A DNA stretch of 64,000 nt from Paenibacillus protaetiae. Its GTDB lineage: Bacteria > Bacillota > Bacilli > Paenibacillales > Paenibacillaceae. Positions 54,849 through 63,277 of the stretch are shown here, one piece after another. Position 1 is the first letter of the stretch; the number at the start of each line of letters is the position of its first letter. The stretch is from the NCBI RefSeq assembly GCF_004135365.1, contig NZ_CP035492.1, positions 3,530,001 to 3,594,000 on the forward strand, read 5' to 3'. A program made the position numbers and the translations under genes. The notes under the pieces were generated by a model. It worked only from the letters and a program-made list of their open reading frames with translations. It made no database searches and was not told the DNA's origin.

Positions 54849-54874
54849 TACATGTAAAGGTTATCGGTTTTTTT
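54841..54874 (+). terminator. Terminator between yvyF and flgM, overlapping the flgM promoter
   Basis: CCGATAA (54842-54848) pairs with TTATCGG (54861-54867), plus a G-T pair, then seven T. It would stop transcripts coming through yvyF; transcripts from the sigma-D promoter start inside the loop and lack the left arm. Confidence 0.75.
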
Positions 54875-54901
54875 ATTGCTATAGAAGTTGAGGTGATGAG
54901 G

Positions 54902-55171
54902 TTGAAAATTAATGAAACGCAGCGCATAAGCGCAATAAATCGCTACCAGAAGCAAAATGAGGCTCGAACGGCAGAGAGCGGCCGCAAAAAGCAGACGGAT
55001 AAAGTACAGATTTCGACGGAAGCCAAGGAGATGCTTTTGACCAGCCAAATGAACGGCGCAGAACGGGCTTCGCGAGTAGCGGAGCTGAAAAAAGAAGTGT
55101 CGACGGGGACCTACCAGGTGGATGCCGGCGCCATTGCAGAAAAGCTGCTCCCGTACTTGAAGCGGCCATAA
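54902..55171 (+). CDS. flgM: Anti-sigma-D factor FlgM
   Basis: Holds sigma-D inactive until the hook-basal body is finished. 89 residues. I chose TTG 54902 because the ribosome site TGAGGTGAT (54889-54897) precedes it and gives MKINETQRISAI, as in Bacillus subtilis (MKINQ). An in-frame ATG 54896 lies inside that site. The conserved C-terminal sigma-binding part is KVQISTEAKEML, RVAELKKEVSTGTYQV and AIAEKLLPYL. Confidence 0.93.
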   Translation: MKINETQRISAINRYQKQNEARTAESGRKKQTDKVQISTEAKEMLLTSQMNGAERASRVAELKKEVSTGTYQVDAGAIAEKLLPYLKRP

Positions 55172-55192
55172 TTCCAATCGGAGGGACACAGC

Positions 55193-55699
55193 TTGACGAC
55201 ACCGGTAAGCGAGATTATCGACATTTTAAAGCAGCAGGCCGATTTATACGATACGATGCTTGGTTTGGAAAAGGAGAAGACGCCTGCCATTATTCGCAAT
55301 GACATGAATGAGCTGAATGCGATTACCGCCAAAGAACGGAAATGGACGATAGAAGCCCAGCGTCTGGAGCAGGAACGGCTCCGGCTTACCGCAGGGATTG
55401 TCGTTCAGAACGGCTTATCGCGCGTTCGTGCGGGCGTGCTCTCCAACCTGATCAAGGTTGTAACGGATGCCAAAGAAAAGCAGGAGCTGACGGAGCTTCA
55501 TCACCGTTTGCGGGAGACTCTTCAGGAGCTGAAGCTGGTGAACGAGAATAATAAGCAGATGATGGAGATGTCGCTTGATTTTATCCGTTTTTCGCTGGAT
55601 TTGCTTGTCGAGGATCCTAACGAAAACGTCGTTTATCAGCATCCGCTGAATCGTACGGCACCAGGGCCCGGCATGGGAATATTCAATAAGCGCTATTAA
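55193..55699 (+). CDS. flgN: FlgK/FlgL export chaperone FlgN
   Basis: 168 residues, mostly alpha-helical, a cytosolic chaperone for the hook-associated proteins. Start TTG 55193 follows GGAGGG. Long helices (ILKQQADLYDTMLGLEKEKT; AKEKQELTELHHRLRETLQE) match FlgN; its position before flgK confirms it. Confidence 0.88.
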   Translation: MTTPVSEIIDILKQQADLYDTMLGLEKEKTPAIIRNDMNELNAITAKERKWTIEAQRLEQERLRLTAGIVVQNGLSRVRAGVLSNLIKVVTDAKEKQELTELHHRLRETLQELKLVNENNKQMMEMSLDFIRFSLDLLVEDPNENVVYQHPLNRTAPGPGMGIFNKRY

Positions 55700-55722
55700 T
55701 AAGTGAAAGCGGGGGAATTCAT

Positions 55723-57237
55723 GTGACATCCACATTCCATGGCATTGAAACATCGAAACGAAGCTTGACGACGCAGCTCGCTGCTATTAATACAACCGGC
55801 CATAACATTGCCAATGCCAAAACAGAAGGGTATTCCAGGCAGCGGGTCAACATGACGGAAGCGATCTCTTATGATGCATACGGCATGAACCGCACAACGA
55901 TGGCCGGACAGCTCGGCGAAGGGGTTGAGGCGGCCTCCATTACCCGGATCCGTGAAAACTATTTGGACAAGCAATACCGTGACCAAAATACGCTGAACGG
56001 CTCCTGGACGGTACAAGCGAACAATTTGAGCCAATTGGAAGATATTATCGGCGAACCGTCCGATAAAGGGCTAAGCTCGCAAATTCAAAACTTTTTCAAA
56101 TCATGGTCCGACTTGGCGGCCAATCCGGAAAGCGCAAGCAACCGGACCATTGTGGCGGAATATGCGCAGACGCTGGCGCAGACGTTTAACCAGATGAGCA
56201 GCCAGATCACAACTTTGCAAAGCAGCGTAACCGATCAGATTCAGACGGCTGCTTCGGACATCAACTCCATGGCGCAGTCCATCGCTACCTTAAATACACA
56301 AATCAAAAAACTCGAAACGAACGGCAATGACGCGAATGATTTGCGTGACCAGCGCGATCTGCTTGTAGATCAGCTGGCCCGCCAGGGCAATATTACGGTG
56401 GCCGATACGTCGGACGGCTATGAAATTGATTTTGCCGGTTCCAATCTTGTAACAGGCGATAAAGTATCCGAAGTGACGGCTGACAGCTTGGGAAGCGCAT
56501 TTGCGAAAGGCGACTTGTCCGGCGGAGAAGTCCAAGGCTTGTTCGTATCCCGCGACGTCAATCTGCAAGGGTTTTTGAACGACCTGGACAACCTTGCGAA
56601 TACGCTGGCCAACGGCGATGTTGAGGTTACGCTGCCTGCCGGCTCTACCTATCAAGGGGCTACGCTTGCTGCAGATACTAAAGTGACGGTAAAAGGCATC
56701 AACGGCCTTCACCAGCTCGGCTTTACTTTCGATAATCCGGCGCAGCCGGGAGCAGCTATATTTACCTCGAGCGCGCCAAACGGGGTCATTACAGCGGCTT
56801 CCATCCAGCTGAATACGGTGATCAAAAACGATCCGTCCAAAATTGCCACCTCGCTCAGCGCAGCAGCCGATCCCGTAACCGGCGATTTGACGGCGATGAA
56901 AGGAAACAATGGCCTAGCGCTTCTCGTGGCCGATTTGAGCGACGGCAAATTTGCTTTTGGCGGCACGACTCCAGTCACGATTGGCGATTATTACGGATCT
57001 TCCGTAAGCGGAGTGGGTGTTAAGAGTAAAGATGCGCAGCGCCAAATGGCAACGACCGATTCCATGCTGGCTTCCGTAGACGCGACCCGCCAGGGCGTAA
57101 GCGGCGTATCGCTGGATGAGGAAGCGGGCAATCTGATCGTGTTCCAGCAGGCGTATAGCGCGGCTTCGCGTTTCATGACGACGCTTGATCAAATGCTTGA
57201 TAAGCTGATCAACGGAACGGGCGTTGTTGGCCTGTAA
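55723..57237 (+). CDS. flgK: Flagellar hook-associated protein 1 FlgK
   Basis: Secreted junction protein between hook and filament. 504 residues. Start GTG 55723 after GCGGGGGAA gives (M)TSTFHGIETSKRSLTTQL with the axial-protein motif INTTGHNIANAKTEGYSRQR. The C-terminal helix (VSLDEEAGNLIVFQQAYSAA...) matches the family. Operon flgM-flgN-flgK-flgL-yviE. Confidence 0.95.
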   Translation: MTSTFHGIETSKRSLTTQLAAINTTGHNIANAKTEGYSRQRVNMTEAISYDAYGMNRTTMAGQLGEGVEAASITRIRENYLDKQYRDQNTLNGSWTVQANNLSQLEDIIGEPSDKGLSSQIQNFFKSWSDLAANPESASNRTIVAEYAQTLAQTFNQMSSQITTLQSSVTDQIQTAASDINSMAQSIATLNTQIKKLETNGNDANDLRDQRDLLVDQLARQGNITVADTSDGYEIDFAGSNLVTGDKVSEVTADSLGSAFAKGDLSGGEVQGLFVSRDVNLQGFLNDLDNLANTLANGDVEVTLPAGSTYQGATLAADTKVTVKGINGLHQLGFTFDNPAQPGAAIFTSSAPNGVITAASIQLNTVIKNDPSKIATSLSAAADPVTGDLTAMKGNNGLALLVADLSDGKFAFGGTTPVTIGDYYGSSVSGVGVKSKDAQRQMATTDSMLASVDATRQGVSGVSLDEEAGNLIVFQQAYSAASRFMTTLDQMLDKLINGTGVVGL

Positions 57238-57285
57238 GCCGGTTAGTTCCTTAACGAATTTTGCGGGAGAGGGGTTTTAACACGT

Positions 57286-58194
57286 ATGGCAATTCGTATG
57301 ACCAATGGCATCATGCAAACGCAGCTGATGAGCAATTTGAATAAAAACATGAATCGTTTAAGCAATTTGCAAAACCAGTCGTCTTCGGGCGTCCGGCTGA
57401 CAAAACCTTCGGATGATCCGTCCGGGGTTGCTTATGCGCTTCGTTACCGCTCGGATTTGTCTTATAACGACCAGTATCAGACGAACACGAATAGTGCGCT
57501 GTCGTGGATGGACATGACCGATTCCACGCTGGGGGAAGCGGGAGATATCGTGAAGCGGATTAAAGAGCTGGCTGTTCAAGGCTCGAACGGCACTAACGAT
57601 GCAACGGCTCTTGGCGCCATTCAAAAAGAAATGGACCAGCTGAAAAACCAGCTTATTGATATCGGCAACTCCAAGCTGAACGGCAAATATATTTTTAACG
57701 GCGAAAATTTCACAAATAAACCGTACGATACGTCAGATCCTTCCTTTAACGCGTCCGCAGTGACGACAAATGCGTCGGAAGTCAAATATACGATCAGCTC
57801 GGGCGTTACGATCCCGGTCAATATTTCGGGCAACGATTTATTTGGCCCTGCAGGAGCATCGGATAATCTGTTCTCCATTATTGATAACATTACCGCCGCG
57901 CTCGGGAGCAATAAGCCGGAGGATGTATCCAGCCAGCTGACCAATATTGATAGCGCTGCTGAACGCATCTCCAACGCCCGTTCATTAAACGGCGCCAGAA
58001 CGAACCGGATCGAATTGATGCAATCCAGGCTGAAAAACCTGGAGCTGAACTTGAACAGCATGCAATCCGATGTGGAAGACGCGGACATGGAGCAGGTGCT
58101 GATTGACGCCACGACGGCTCAAACGGTGTATGAAGCCTCTCTATCGGTCGGCTCCAAAATTTTATCCACCAGTTTGATTGACTTTATCCGCTAA
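57286..58194 (+). CDS. flgL: Flagellar hook-associated protein 3 FlgL
   Basis: 302 residues, second junction protein. N terminus IRMTNGIMQTQLMSNLNKNM and LQNQSSSGVRLTKPSDDPSG; C-terminal SDVEDADMEQVLIDATTAQT and final helix, both typical of FlgL/flagellin family. The ribosome site is GGGAGAGGGG. Ends 2 bases before yviE. Confidence 0.94.
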   Translation: MAIRMTNGIMQTQLMSNLNKNMNRLSNLQNQSSSGVRLTKPSDDPSGVAYALRYRSDLSYNDQYQTNTNSALSWMDMTDSTLGEAGDIVKRIKELAVQGSNGTNDATALGAIQKEMDQLKNQLIDIGNSKLNGKYIFNGENFTNKPYDTSDPSFNASAVTTNASEVKYTISSGVTIPVNISGNDLFGPAGASDNLFSIIDNITAALGSNKPEDVSSQLTNIDSAAERISNARSLNGARTNRIELMQSRLKNLELNLNSMQSDVEDADMEQVLIDATTAQTVYEASLSVGSKILSTSLIDFIR

Positions 58195-58196
58195 CG

Positions 58197-58769
58197 ATGA
58201 AGCTGCCATACGTGGATATCCATTCGCAAAATGCGGTTATCGGCCTTCATACAGAGCCCGGGAAGTTTCAAATCCGCCAAGGAAAAGCGCAGCTTAACTT
58301 GGCAACGGTACCGGCCAAGCTGGATATTCACTCCACGCCGCCTGTGGTGCTGGTGGATCAGTCCAGATTAAGGGCGGCAATGAATGGCGGCTCCATGAGC
58401 GAGATGAATCACCGCATTTATTCGCAGCTTCCGGGTCTGGTTCAGCAAGGCATCCGCAATACAAACGCCAAATGGGAGCAAATCGGCAATCTTCATGACG
58501 GCGACAGTCATCCCATTGCAACGGTGGCGAAGCAGGAAATGTTCAGGGAACGAACCCCGATTCGGGTTACGGCAGAGCCTTCCTCGGATAATGTATCTTT
58601 TCAAGCTGTTCTGAAAAAACCGGAAGTCCATTACATACCGGGCGGCATAGAAGGCGGAGCCTCTGTTACACCGCCGCAGATCAGCTACCAGCGCGGAGGC
58701 GTGCAAACTTATATGAAACAAACTCCGTCCGTAACGGTGGAGGTTAAAAATTTGGATTTAACGATTTAA
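58197..58769 (+). CDS. yviE: DUF6470 family protein (YviE-like)
   Basis: 190 residues; no TM. It lies 2 bases after flgL without its own clear ribosome site, so it probably depends on translational coupling. The N terminus has LNLATVPAKLDIHSTPPVVL; the C terminus VTVEVKNLDLTI is beta-like. Same position as yviE of Bacillus subtilis, between flgL and fliW. Function unknown. Confidence 0.85.
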   Translation: MKLPYVDIHSQNAVIGLHTEPGKFQIRQGKAQLNLATVPAKLDIHSTPPVVLVDQSRLRAAMNGGSMSEMNHRIYSQLPGLVQQGIRNTNAKWEQIGNLHDGDSHPIATVAKQEMFRERTPIRVTAEPSSDNVSFQAVLKKPEVHYIPGGIEGGASVTPPQISYQRGGVQTYMKQTPSVTVEVKNLDLTI

Positions 58770-58781
58770 TTCAGTAAGATG

Positions 58782-58818
58782 AAAGCTGTAGACGCGTTTG
58801 AGCGGCTACAGCTTTTTT
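58782..58818 (+). terminator. Terminator/attenuator before fliW
   Basis: AAAGCTGTAG (58782-58791) pairs with CTACAGCTTT (58806-58815) followed by six T. It ends four bases before the fliW ribosome site, so it may end the flgM-yviE transcript or attenuate fliW-csrA. Confidence 0.8.
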
Positions 58819-58835
58819 CGGAAAGAGGCGAGAGG

Positions 58836-59279
58836 ATGTCTACAATTACAACAACGCGGTTTGGCGAGCTTCAACTGGCGGACTACGACCGCATTTATTT
58901 TGAAGCCGGCATTCCCGGCTTTAAAGAATATAAAAGCTATATAAAGGTGCTGCTGGAGGAAAGCCCGTTTATGTTTCTCCAATCGGCGGAAGCGGGGGAA
59001 CTTGCTTTTATTTTAGTTTCGCCGTTTGATTTTTTTCCCGATTATGAATTTGATTTAAGCGAATCGGTTATTCATGAGCTGGGGCTTCAGTCCAAAGAGG
59101 ATGTTGAGGTGTGGAACGTCGTAACCGTCCGCGAATCTCTTGAGCATGCTACCGCTAATCTCGCGGCTCCGATTGTGATGAATAAGAAGACGGGTCAAGC
59201 GCAGCAATATATTTTACAGGACGCCAAATATTCCATTAAGCAGAGGCTGTTTCAATCCAAAGGTGCCGGCGGCGAATAG
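58836..59279 (+). CDS. fliW: Flagellar assembly factor FliW
   Basis: 147 residues. Binds flagellin and CsrA, so that CsrA is released to repress hag when flagellin builds up. Start ATG 58836 after AAAGAGG at 58822-58828; earlier in-frame codons lie in the terminator. Motifs: ITTTRFGELQL, FEAGIPGFKEY and LVSPFDFFPDYEFDL, followed by NLAAPIVMNKKTGQAQQ, all as in FliW. Overlaps no gene; csrA follows in 11 bases. Confidence 0.95.
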   Translation: MSTITTTRFGELQLADYDRIYFEAGIPGFKEYKSYIKVLLEESPFMFLQSAEAGELAFILVSPFDFFPDYEFDLSESVIHELGLQSKEDVEVWNVVTVRESLEHATANLAAPIVMNKKTGQAQQYILQDAKYSIKQRLFQSKGAGGE

Positions 59280-59290
59280 GAGAGTGAATT

Positions 59291-59527
59291 ATGCTTGTAT
59301 TAGGGAGAAAGAAAGGGGAGTCGCTTCTGATCGGCGATGACATCGAGATTGTCATTCTGGAAGTGAACGCGGAAACGGTTAAGATCGGGATACAAGCGCC
59401 TAAGCAGGTGAATGTGCTCCGCAAGGAGCTGTATAACGTAGTAGCCGATACGAATAAGCATGCGCTTGAGGTTCATGTATCCGTTGAGGAGCTGCAAAAT
59501 CAATTTAAATCAATAAAAAAATTGTAA
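59291..59527 (+). CDS. csrA: Carbon storage regulator CsrA
   Basis: 78-residue RNA-binding protein that binds GGA hairpins and represses hag translation. Sequence is canonical: [20 protein letters not shown] and [26 protein letters not shown] precedes the ATG. Its probable target is the hag leader directly downstream. Confidence 0.97.
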   Translation: MLVLGRKKGESLLIGDDIEIVILEVNAETVKIGIQAPKQVNVLRKELYNVVADTNKHALEVHVSVEELQNQFKSIKKL

Positions 59528-59535
59528 TATCTCTA

Positions 59536-59563
59536 TAAACTATACGAAACGCCCTGTCGATAT
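59536..59563 (+). promoter_or_regulatory. Sigma-D promoter of hag
   Basis: TAAA (59536-59539), 16 bases, GTCGATAT (59556-59563). Predicted start about 59570, leader about 84 bases. Confidence 0.75.
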
Positions 59564-59606
59564 ATGTAATAGCGCTGATGAAGGGCGGCCGACCTGTAGT
59601 CAGCTA

Positions 59607-59645
59607 CCACAAGGATGTGGGAACTATACAACCATTCAGGGAGGA
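59607..59645 (+). promoter_or_regulatory. CsrA-binding hairpin and ribosome site of hag
   Basis: CCACA (59607-59611), AGGA loop (59612-59615), TGTGG (59616-59620): the ACAAGGATGT core matches the CsrA SELEX consensus RUACARGGAUGU. The second site GGGAGGA (59639-59645) is the hag ribosome site itself. Two sites of this kind are the known arrangement in Bacillus subtilis hag. Confidence 0.8.
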
Positions 59646-59653
59646 ATTTTACA

Positions 59654-60421
59654 ATGCGTATTAACCACAATATTACAGCTATGAACACGCACCGCAACAT
59701 GACGCTGAACAACACGGCTGCGGGCAAATCGATGGAAAAACTGTCTTCCGGTCTTCGTATCAACCGTGCGGCTGACGATGCAGCTGGCCTGGCAGTATCC
59801 GAAAAAATGCGCGGTCAAATCCGTGGCTTGCAACAAGCTCAAAAGAACGTTCAAGACGGCGTTTCCTTCGTACAAACGGCTGAGGGCGCAATGAACGAAG
59901 TTAGCTCCATGCTGTCCCGTATGAAAGAGCTGAACGTACAAAAAGCGAACGGCACTTACAGCGACACTGATAAATCGAACATCAACCTTGAGCTTGATCA
60001 ACTGGGTTCGCAAATCGACAAAATCATGTCCGATACGAAATTTAACGGTATCGCAATTACTTCCGGCGCGACGATCCAATCCGACGATGCTTCGCAACAA
60101 ATCGCTATCGGTTCGATCACGACTGCATCTTTCGTTGGTTTGTCGTCTGCTAAATCTCTTACTGACGTTGAAACAGCTATCACGGCTGTATCGACTGAAC
60201 GCGCGAAACTGGGTGCGGTTCAAAACCGTCTGGAATATACGTCCAACAACCTGGGTACGACTACTGAAAACCTGAGCGCTTCCGAATCGCGTATACGTGA
60301 TACCGATATGGCGTCGGAGATGGTTAACCTTACGAAAAACAACATCCTGCTTCAAGCTTCGCAAGCAATGTTGGCTCAGGCAAACTCCCAGCCTCAAGGC
60401 GTATTGTCCCTGCTTCAATAG
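59654..60421 (+). CDS. hag: Flagellin
   Basis: 255 residues, short flagellin with mainly the conserved D0/D1 ends. ATG 59654 after GGGAGGA. N terminus MRINHNITAMNTHRNMTLN and SGLRINRAADDAAGLAVSEK; C terminus SESRIRDTDMASEMVNLTK and SQAMLAQANSQPQGVLSLL. The central variable part is small (about residues 140-175). Under sigma-D and FliW-CsrA control (see leader). A Maf glycosyltransferase lies downstream. Confidence 0.97.
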   Translation: MRINHNITAMNTHRNMTLNNTAAGKSMEKLSSGLRINRAADDAAGLAVSEKMRGQIRGLQQAQKNVQDGVSFVQTAEGAMNEVSSMLSRMKELNVQKANGTYSDTDKSNINLELDQLGSQIDKIMSDTKFNGIAITSGATIQSDDASQQIAIGSITTASFVGLSSAKSLTDVETAITAVSTERAKLGAVQNRLEYTSNNLGTTTENLSASESRIRDTDMASEMVNLTKNNILLQASQAMLAQANSQPQGVLSLLQ

Positions 60422-60436
60422 TAGCATTTCCAAAAG

Positions 60437-60471
60437 AAGAGGCCTTAGATTATCTGAGGCCTCTTTTTTTA
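60437..60471 (+). terminator. Terminator of hag
   Basis: AAGAGGCCTTAGA (60437-60449) pairs with TCTGAGGCCTCTT (60453-60465, one wobble), then a T run. Confidence 0.93.
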
Positions 60472-60494
60472 TATCCTCTCGCGCCAAATGCGGC

Positions 60495-60522
60495 TAATAA
60501 TATCCTATTTAATTACCGATAG
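60495..60522 (+). promoter_or_regulatory. Probable sigma-D promoter of flaG
   Basis: TAAT (60495-60498), 16 bases, ACCGATAG (60515-60522), a weaker match than the others. Confidence 0.5.
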
Positions 60523-60554
60523 ATAAAATAGATGACACTGAATGAGGTGGAATC

Positions 60555-60917
60555 ATGACGATGAATATTTCATCGATAAACAATGCGGGAGGTTATCCTC
60601 CAGACCGCTATGCGGCTAACCCGCCTGCAACAAAGGAAATGGCAAGAGGAACGGAAGCGCTGGCGGATAAAGACACGGCATCCGGTTCGAACAACGATTC
60701 GCAGCAAGGCAAAGATGCGAGCAAGTTCATTCAATCGCTTCAAGGGCCGGATACAACCGTGGAACGGTCGGTCCATGAAGGAACCAATCATATTATTTAT
60801 AAGGTGAAAGATAAAGAGACAGGCAAAATTTTGCGGGAAATTCCAGAGGAAAAACTGCTCGATATGGCAGCGAAGCTAATGGAATTAAACGGCATGATGA
60901 TTGACAAGAAGGTGTAA
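60555..60917 (+). CDS. flaG: FlaG protein (YvyC-like)
   Basis: 120 residues. Short disordered N-terminal half, then the FlaG domain (residues about 65-118) with IIYKVKDKETGKILREIPEE and LMELNGMMIDKKV. Same place between hag and fliD as yvyC of Bacillus subtilis. Affects filament length in some species. GAGGTGGAA precedes the ATG. Confidence 0.93.
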   Translation: MTMNISSINNAGGYPPDRYAANPPATKEMARGTEALADKDTASGSNNDSQQGKDASKFIQSLQGPDTTVERSVHEGTNHIIYKVKDKETGKILREIPEEKLLDMAAKLMELNGMMIDKKV

Positions 60918-60932
60918 GGGAGGCAAGCAGAT

Positions 60933-62411
60933 ATGACCGTACGAATAACAGGGATGGCTTCCGGTCTCGATGTGGACAGCTTGGTCCAGCAAATTATGAA
61001 GGCACAGCGGACGACCTATGACAATATGGTCAAAAAGAGGACCAAGGTAGAATGGCAGCAGGAAGATTATCGTACGATGGCATCCAAAATTGTAGACTTC
61101 CGTAACAATAAGCTGGCATCGTTTAATTTGTCCAGCGCCATCAGCGCGAAAACGTCCGAGTTAAGCGGCGATACCAACGCGATCTCCATTAATGCCACTG
61201 CGTCAGCCGCTGCAGGATCGCTGAACGTAAATGTGCAGAAGGTTGCGACTAGCGGCAATCAGATCTATACCTATTCAGCAACTGATAAAACAGCCAGCCT
61301 AGCAGACCTTGGATTTACAACAGACCCGCTTAACGCGAATAATGTTCAAGTAACGATTAATAATCAAACAGTATCAGTCGATAAGACGCTTCACTTGGCT
61401 GATCTTGCCAGTGCCATTAACTCCAGTGCGAACAAATTAAAAGCGACTGCGCTTTACGATGAAGCGTCGGGCCAGTTCTCCCTTTCAGCCACTGAGACAG
61501 GGGCTAACAAACTGAATCTGGATGCGAAGTTTGCCAACAAAGGAACGGCTTCAGCACCTGTAAATGGGCAAGACGCTGTTGTTACGGTTAATGGCATTAC
61601 TTATACGCAGTCCAGCAACAAGTTTTCGGTTAACGGGTTTGATTTTACGGCTAAAAATGTATCGGCTTCAGGTGGAACAACGATCACGGCGAAGCAGGAT
61701 ACCGATAAAATCGTCGATACGATCAAATCGTATGTCACCGAATACAACAATCTTATCAGTGCGATTAATTCCGAGCTTGATGAAACCGTTAACCGGGATT
61801 ACAGCCCGCTTAGCGACGATGAGAAAAAAGAAATGTCCGACGATGACATCAAGATGTGGCAGGACAAAGCGCGCAGCGGCTCGCTGCATAATGACAGCAC
61901 GCTCAGCATGCTTGTATCGGAAATGCGTACTGCTAATACCGGTTTGATTGCCGGCATTAAAGATGCCAACGGCAATCCGATTTCGATTGGTATTACAACG
62001 GGCAGCTATACGGAAAAAGGCAAGCTGGTACTGGACGAAAGCAAGCTGCGTGAAGCACTGGAATCCAATCCGGATGAAGTAATCAATTTGTTTACGGCCA
62101 AAAGCAGCGATACATCGCCGGGCAGCGCGACCTCTGGCGTATTTGCAAAACTGCAAACGTCCACGATGAACGCATTGACCAGCATGTCTACTATTGCGGG
62201 TACATCACTTACCAGCTCGGATGCTACGGCGGCATTCCTGGAAAATTCATTGCTCAGCGATCAGATTCGCGACATGAAATCCAGCGAGTCAAGCATGCTG
62301 GATCGTCTGAACGATATGGAAGACCAGTACTATAAGCAATTTTCCGCAATGGAAACCGCCATTAACAACTTTAACAGCCAGTCTTCTTCACTTGCAGGGT
62401 TATTAAGCTAA
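60933..62411 (+). CDS. fliD: Flagellar cap protein FliD
   Basis: 492 residues; caps the filament and folds flagellin. N terminus VRITGMASGLDVDSLVQQIM; C-terminal coiled coil (LNDMEDQYYKQFSAMETAIN) and the usual SLAGLLS ending. GGGAGG before ATG 60933. Starts the fliD-fliS-fliT operon. Confidence 0.96.
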   Translation: MTVRITGMASGLDVDSLVQQIMKAQRTTYDNMVKKRTKVEWQQEDYRTMASKIVDFRNNKLASFNLSSAISAKTSELSGDTNAISINATASAAAGSLNVNVQKVATSGNQIYTYSATDKTASLADLGFTTDPLNANNVQVTINNQTVSVDKTLHLADLASAINSSANKLKATALYDEASGQFSLSATETGANKLNLDAKFANKGTASAPVNGQDAVVTVNGITYTQSSNKFSVNGFDFTAKNVSASGGTTITAKQDTDKIVDTIKSYVTEYNNLISAINSELDETVNRDYSPLSDDEKKEMSDDDIKMWQDKARSGSLHNDSTLSMLVSEMRTANTGLIAGIKDANGNPISIGITTGSYTEKGKLVLDESKLREALESNPDEVINLFTAKSSDTSPGSATSGVFAKLQTSTMNALTSMSTIAGTSLTSSDATAAFLENSLLSDQIRDMKSSESSMLDRLNDMEDQYYKQFSAMETAINNFNSQSSSLAGLLS

Positions 62412-62425
62412 AGGAGTGACATGAT

Positions 62426-62830
62426 TTGTTGAACTCGCCATTACAACGTTATCAGCAGGCTTCCGTCCAAACGGCTAATCCGGGCCAGTTGATTCTGATG
62501 TTATACGACGGAGCAATCCGGTTTACGAAGCTGGGGATTGAAGGCATTACAGCCGGAAAATATGATATGGCCAACACCAACTTAAAGAAGGCGCAAGCGA
62601 TCATTCATGAGCTGACAGCCTCCTTGAATCATAGCTATGAGATCTCCAAAGACTTGGCTCAAATTTATGAGTATTGGCTGCATCGTCTCATTGAAGCCAA
62701 TTTGAAGAAGGAAGTTCAGCCTGCGGTCGAGATTTTGAATCATTTGGCAGACATGCGCGAATCTTGGAAGCAAATCATTAAAGGGTCGGCGGGAGCCGGA
62801 CAATCCCCGCTGGAAGCGAGCTCTGTATAA
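62426..62830 (+). CDS. fliS: Flagellin export chaperone FliS
   Basis: 134 residues, alpha-helical; keeps flagellin unfolded in the cytosol. TTG start at 62426 (or 62429) after AAGGAGTG at 62411-62418. Motifs: RYQQASVQTANPGQLILMLY and GAIRFTKLGIEGI, then NHLADMRESWKQI. Its stop overlaps the next ATG (TAATG). Confidence 0.95.
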   Translation: MLNSPLQRYQQASVQTANPGQLILMLYDGAIRFTKLGIEGITAGKYDMANTNLKKAQAIIHELTASLNHSYEISKDLAQIYEYWLHRLIEANLKKEVQPAVEILNHLADMRESWKQIIKGSAGAGQSPLEASSV

Positions 62831-63156
62831 TGTCGGAACTTATCCATCAGCTATGGGACAGCACACAAGAAACCGTATCCGGCCTTGGCCAGGCAGAGCC
62901 TGAATCGTTGATTGCTTTAATCGAATTGAGGGACCAGGTTTTACGTTATGCACAGGAACAGACGGTATTAACCGAAGACGAGAAACGAATGCTGCAGCAA
63001 ATCGGCGAGTTTGACGCGGTAATCGTGGAACGCATGCAGCAGCTGCGGGATGAGGCTTCGAATCAAATACAGAAAATCCGAAAAACCCGCATGCAAAAGC
63101 AGGTGTACGAGAAGGCTTATGATTATGGAAGCTTTTTTGTAGACAGACGCAAGTAA
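62830..63156 (+). CDS. fliT: FliT-like flagellar protein
   Basis: 108 residues, helical, starting in the fliS stop codon (TAATG) and so coupled to it. In Bacillus subtilis fliT follows fliS and acts as a FliD chaperone; the sequence itself carries only a weak signature (LIELRDQVLRYAQ; FDAVIVERMQQLRDE), so position is the main evidence. Confidence 0.8.
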   Translation: MSELIHQLWDSTQETVSGLGQAEPESLIALIELRDQVLRYAQEQTVLTEDEKRMLQQIGEFDAVIVERMQQLRDEASNQIQKIRKTRMQKQVYEKAYDYGSFFVDRRK

Positions 63157-63161
63157 CCAAG

Positions 63162-63194
63162 AAAGCCGCTGGAGAAATGACTCCAGCGGCTTTT
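63162..63194 (+). terminator. Terminator after fliD-fliS-fliT
   Basis: AAAGCCGCTGGAG (63162-63174) pairs with CTCCAGCGGCTTT (63181-63193). Confidence 0.9.
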
Positions 63195-63277
63195 GCGTAT
63201 GGAAGTATAAGGAACTTACAATGCGCTGCCGGCTAACCGATATAAAGAGATAAGAAGCAAGGGGGCAGATCTAATCT

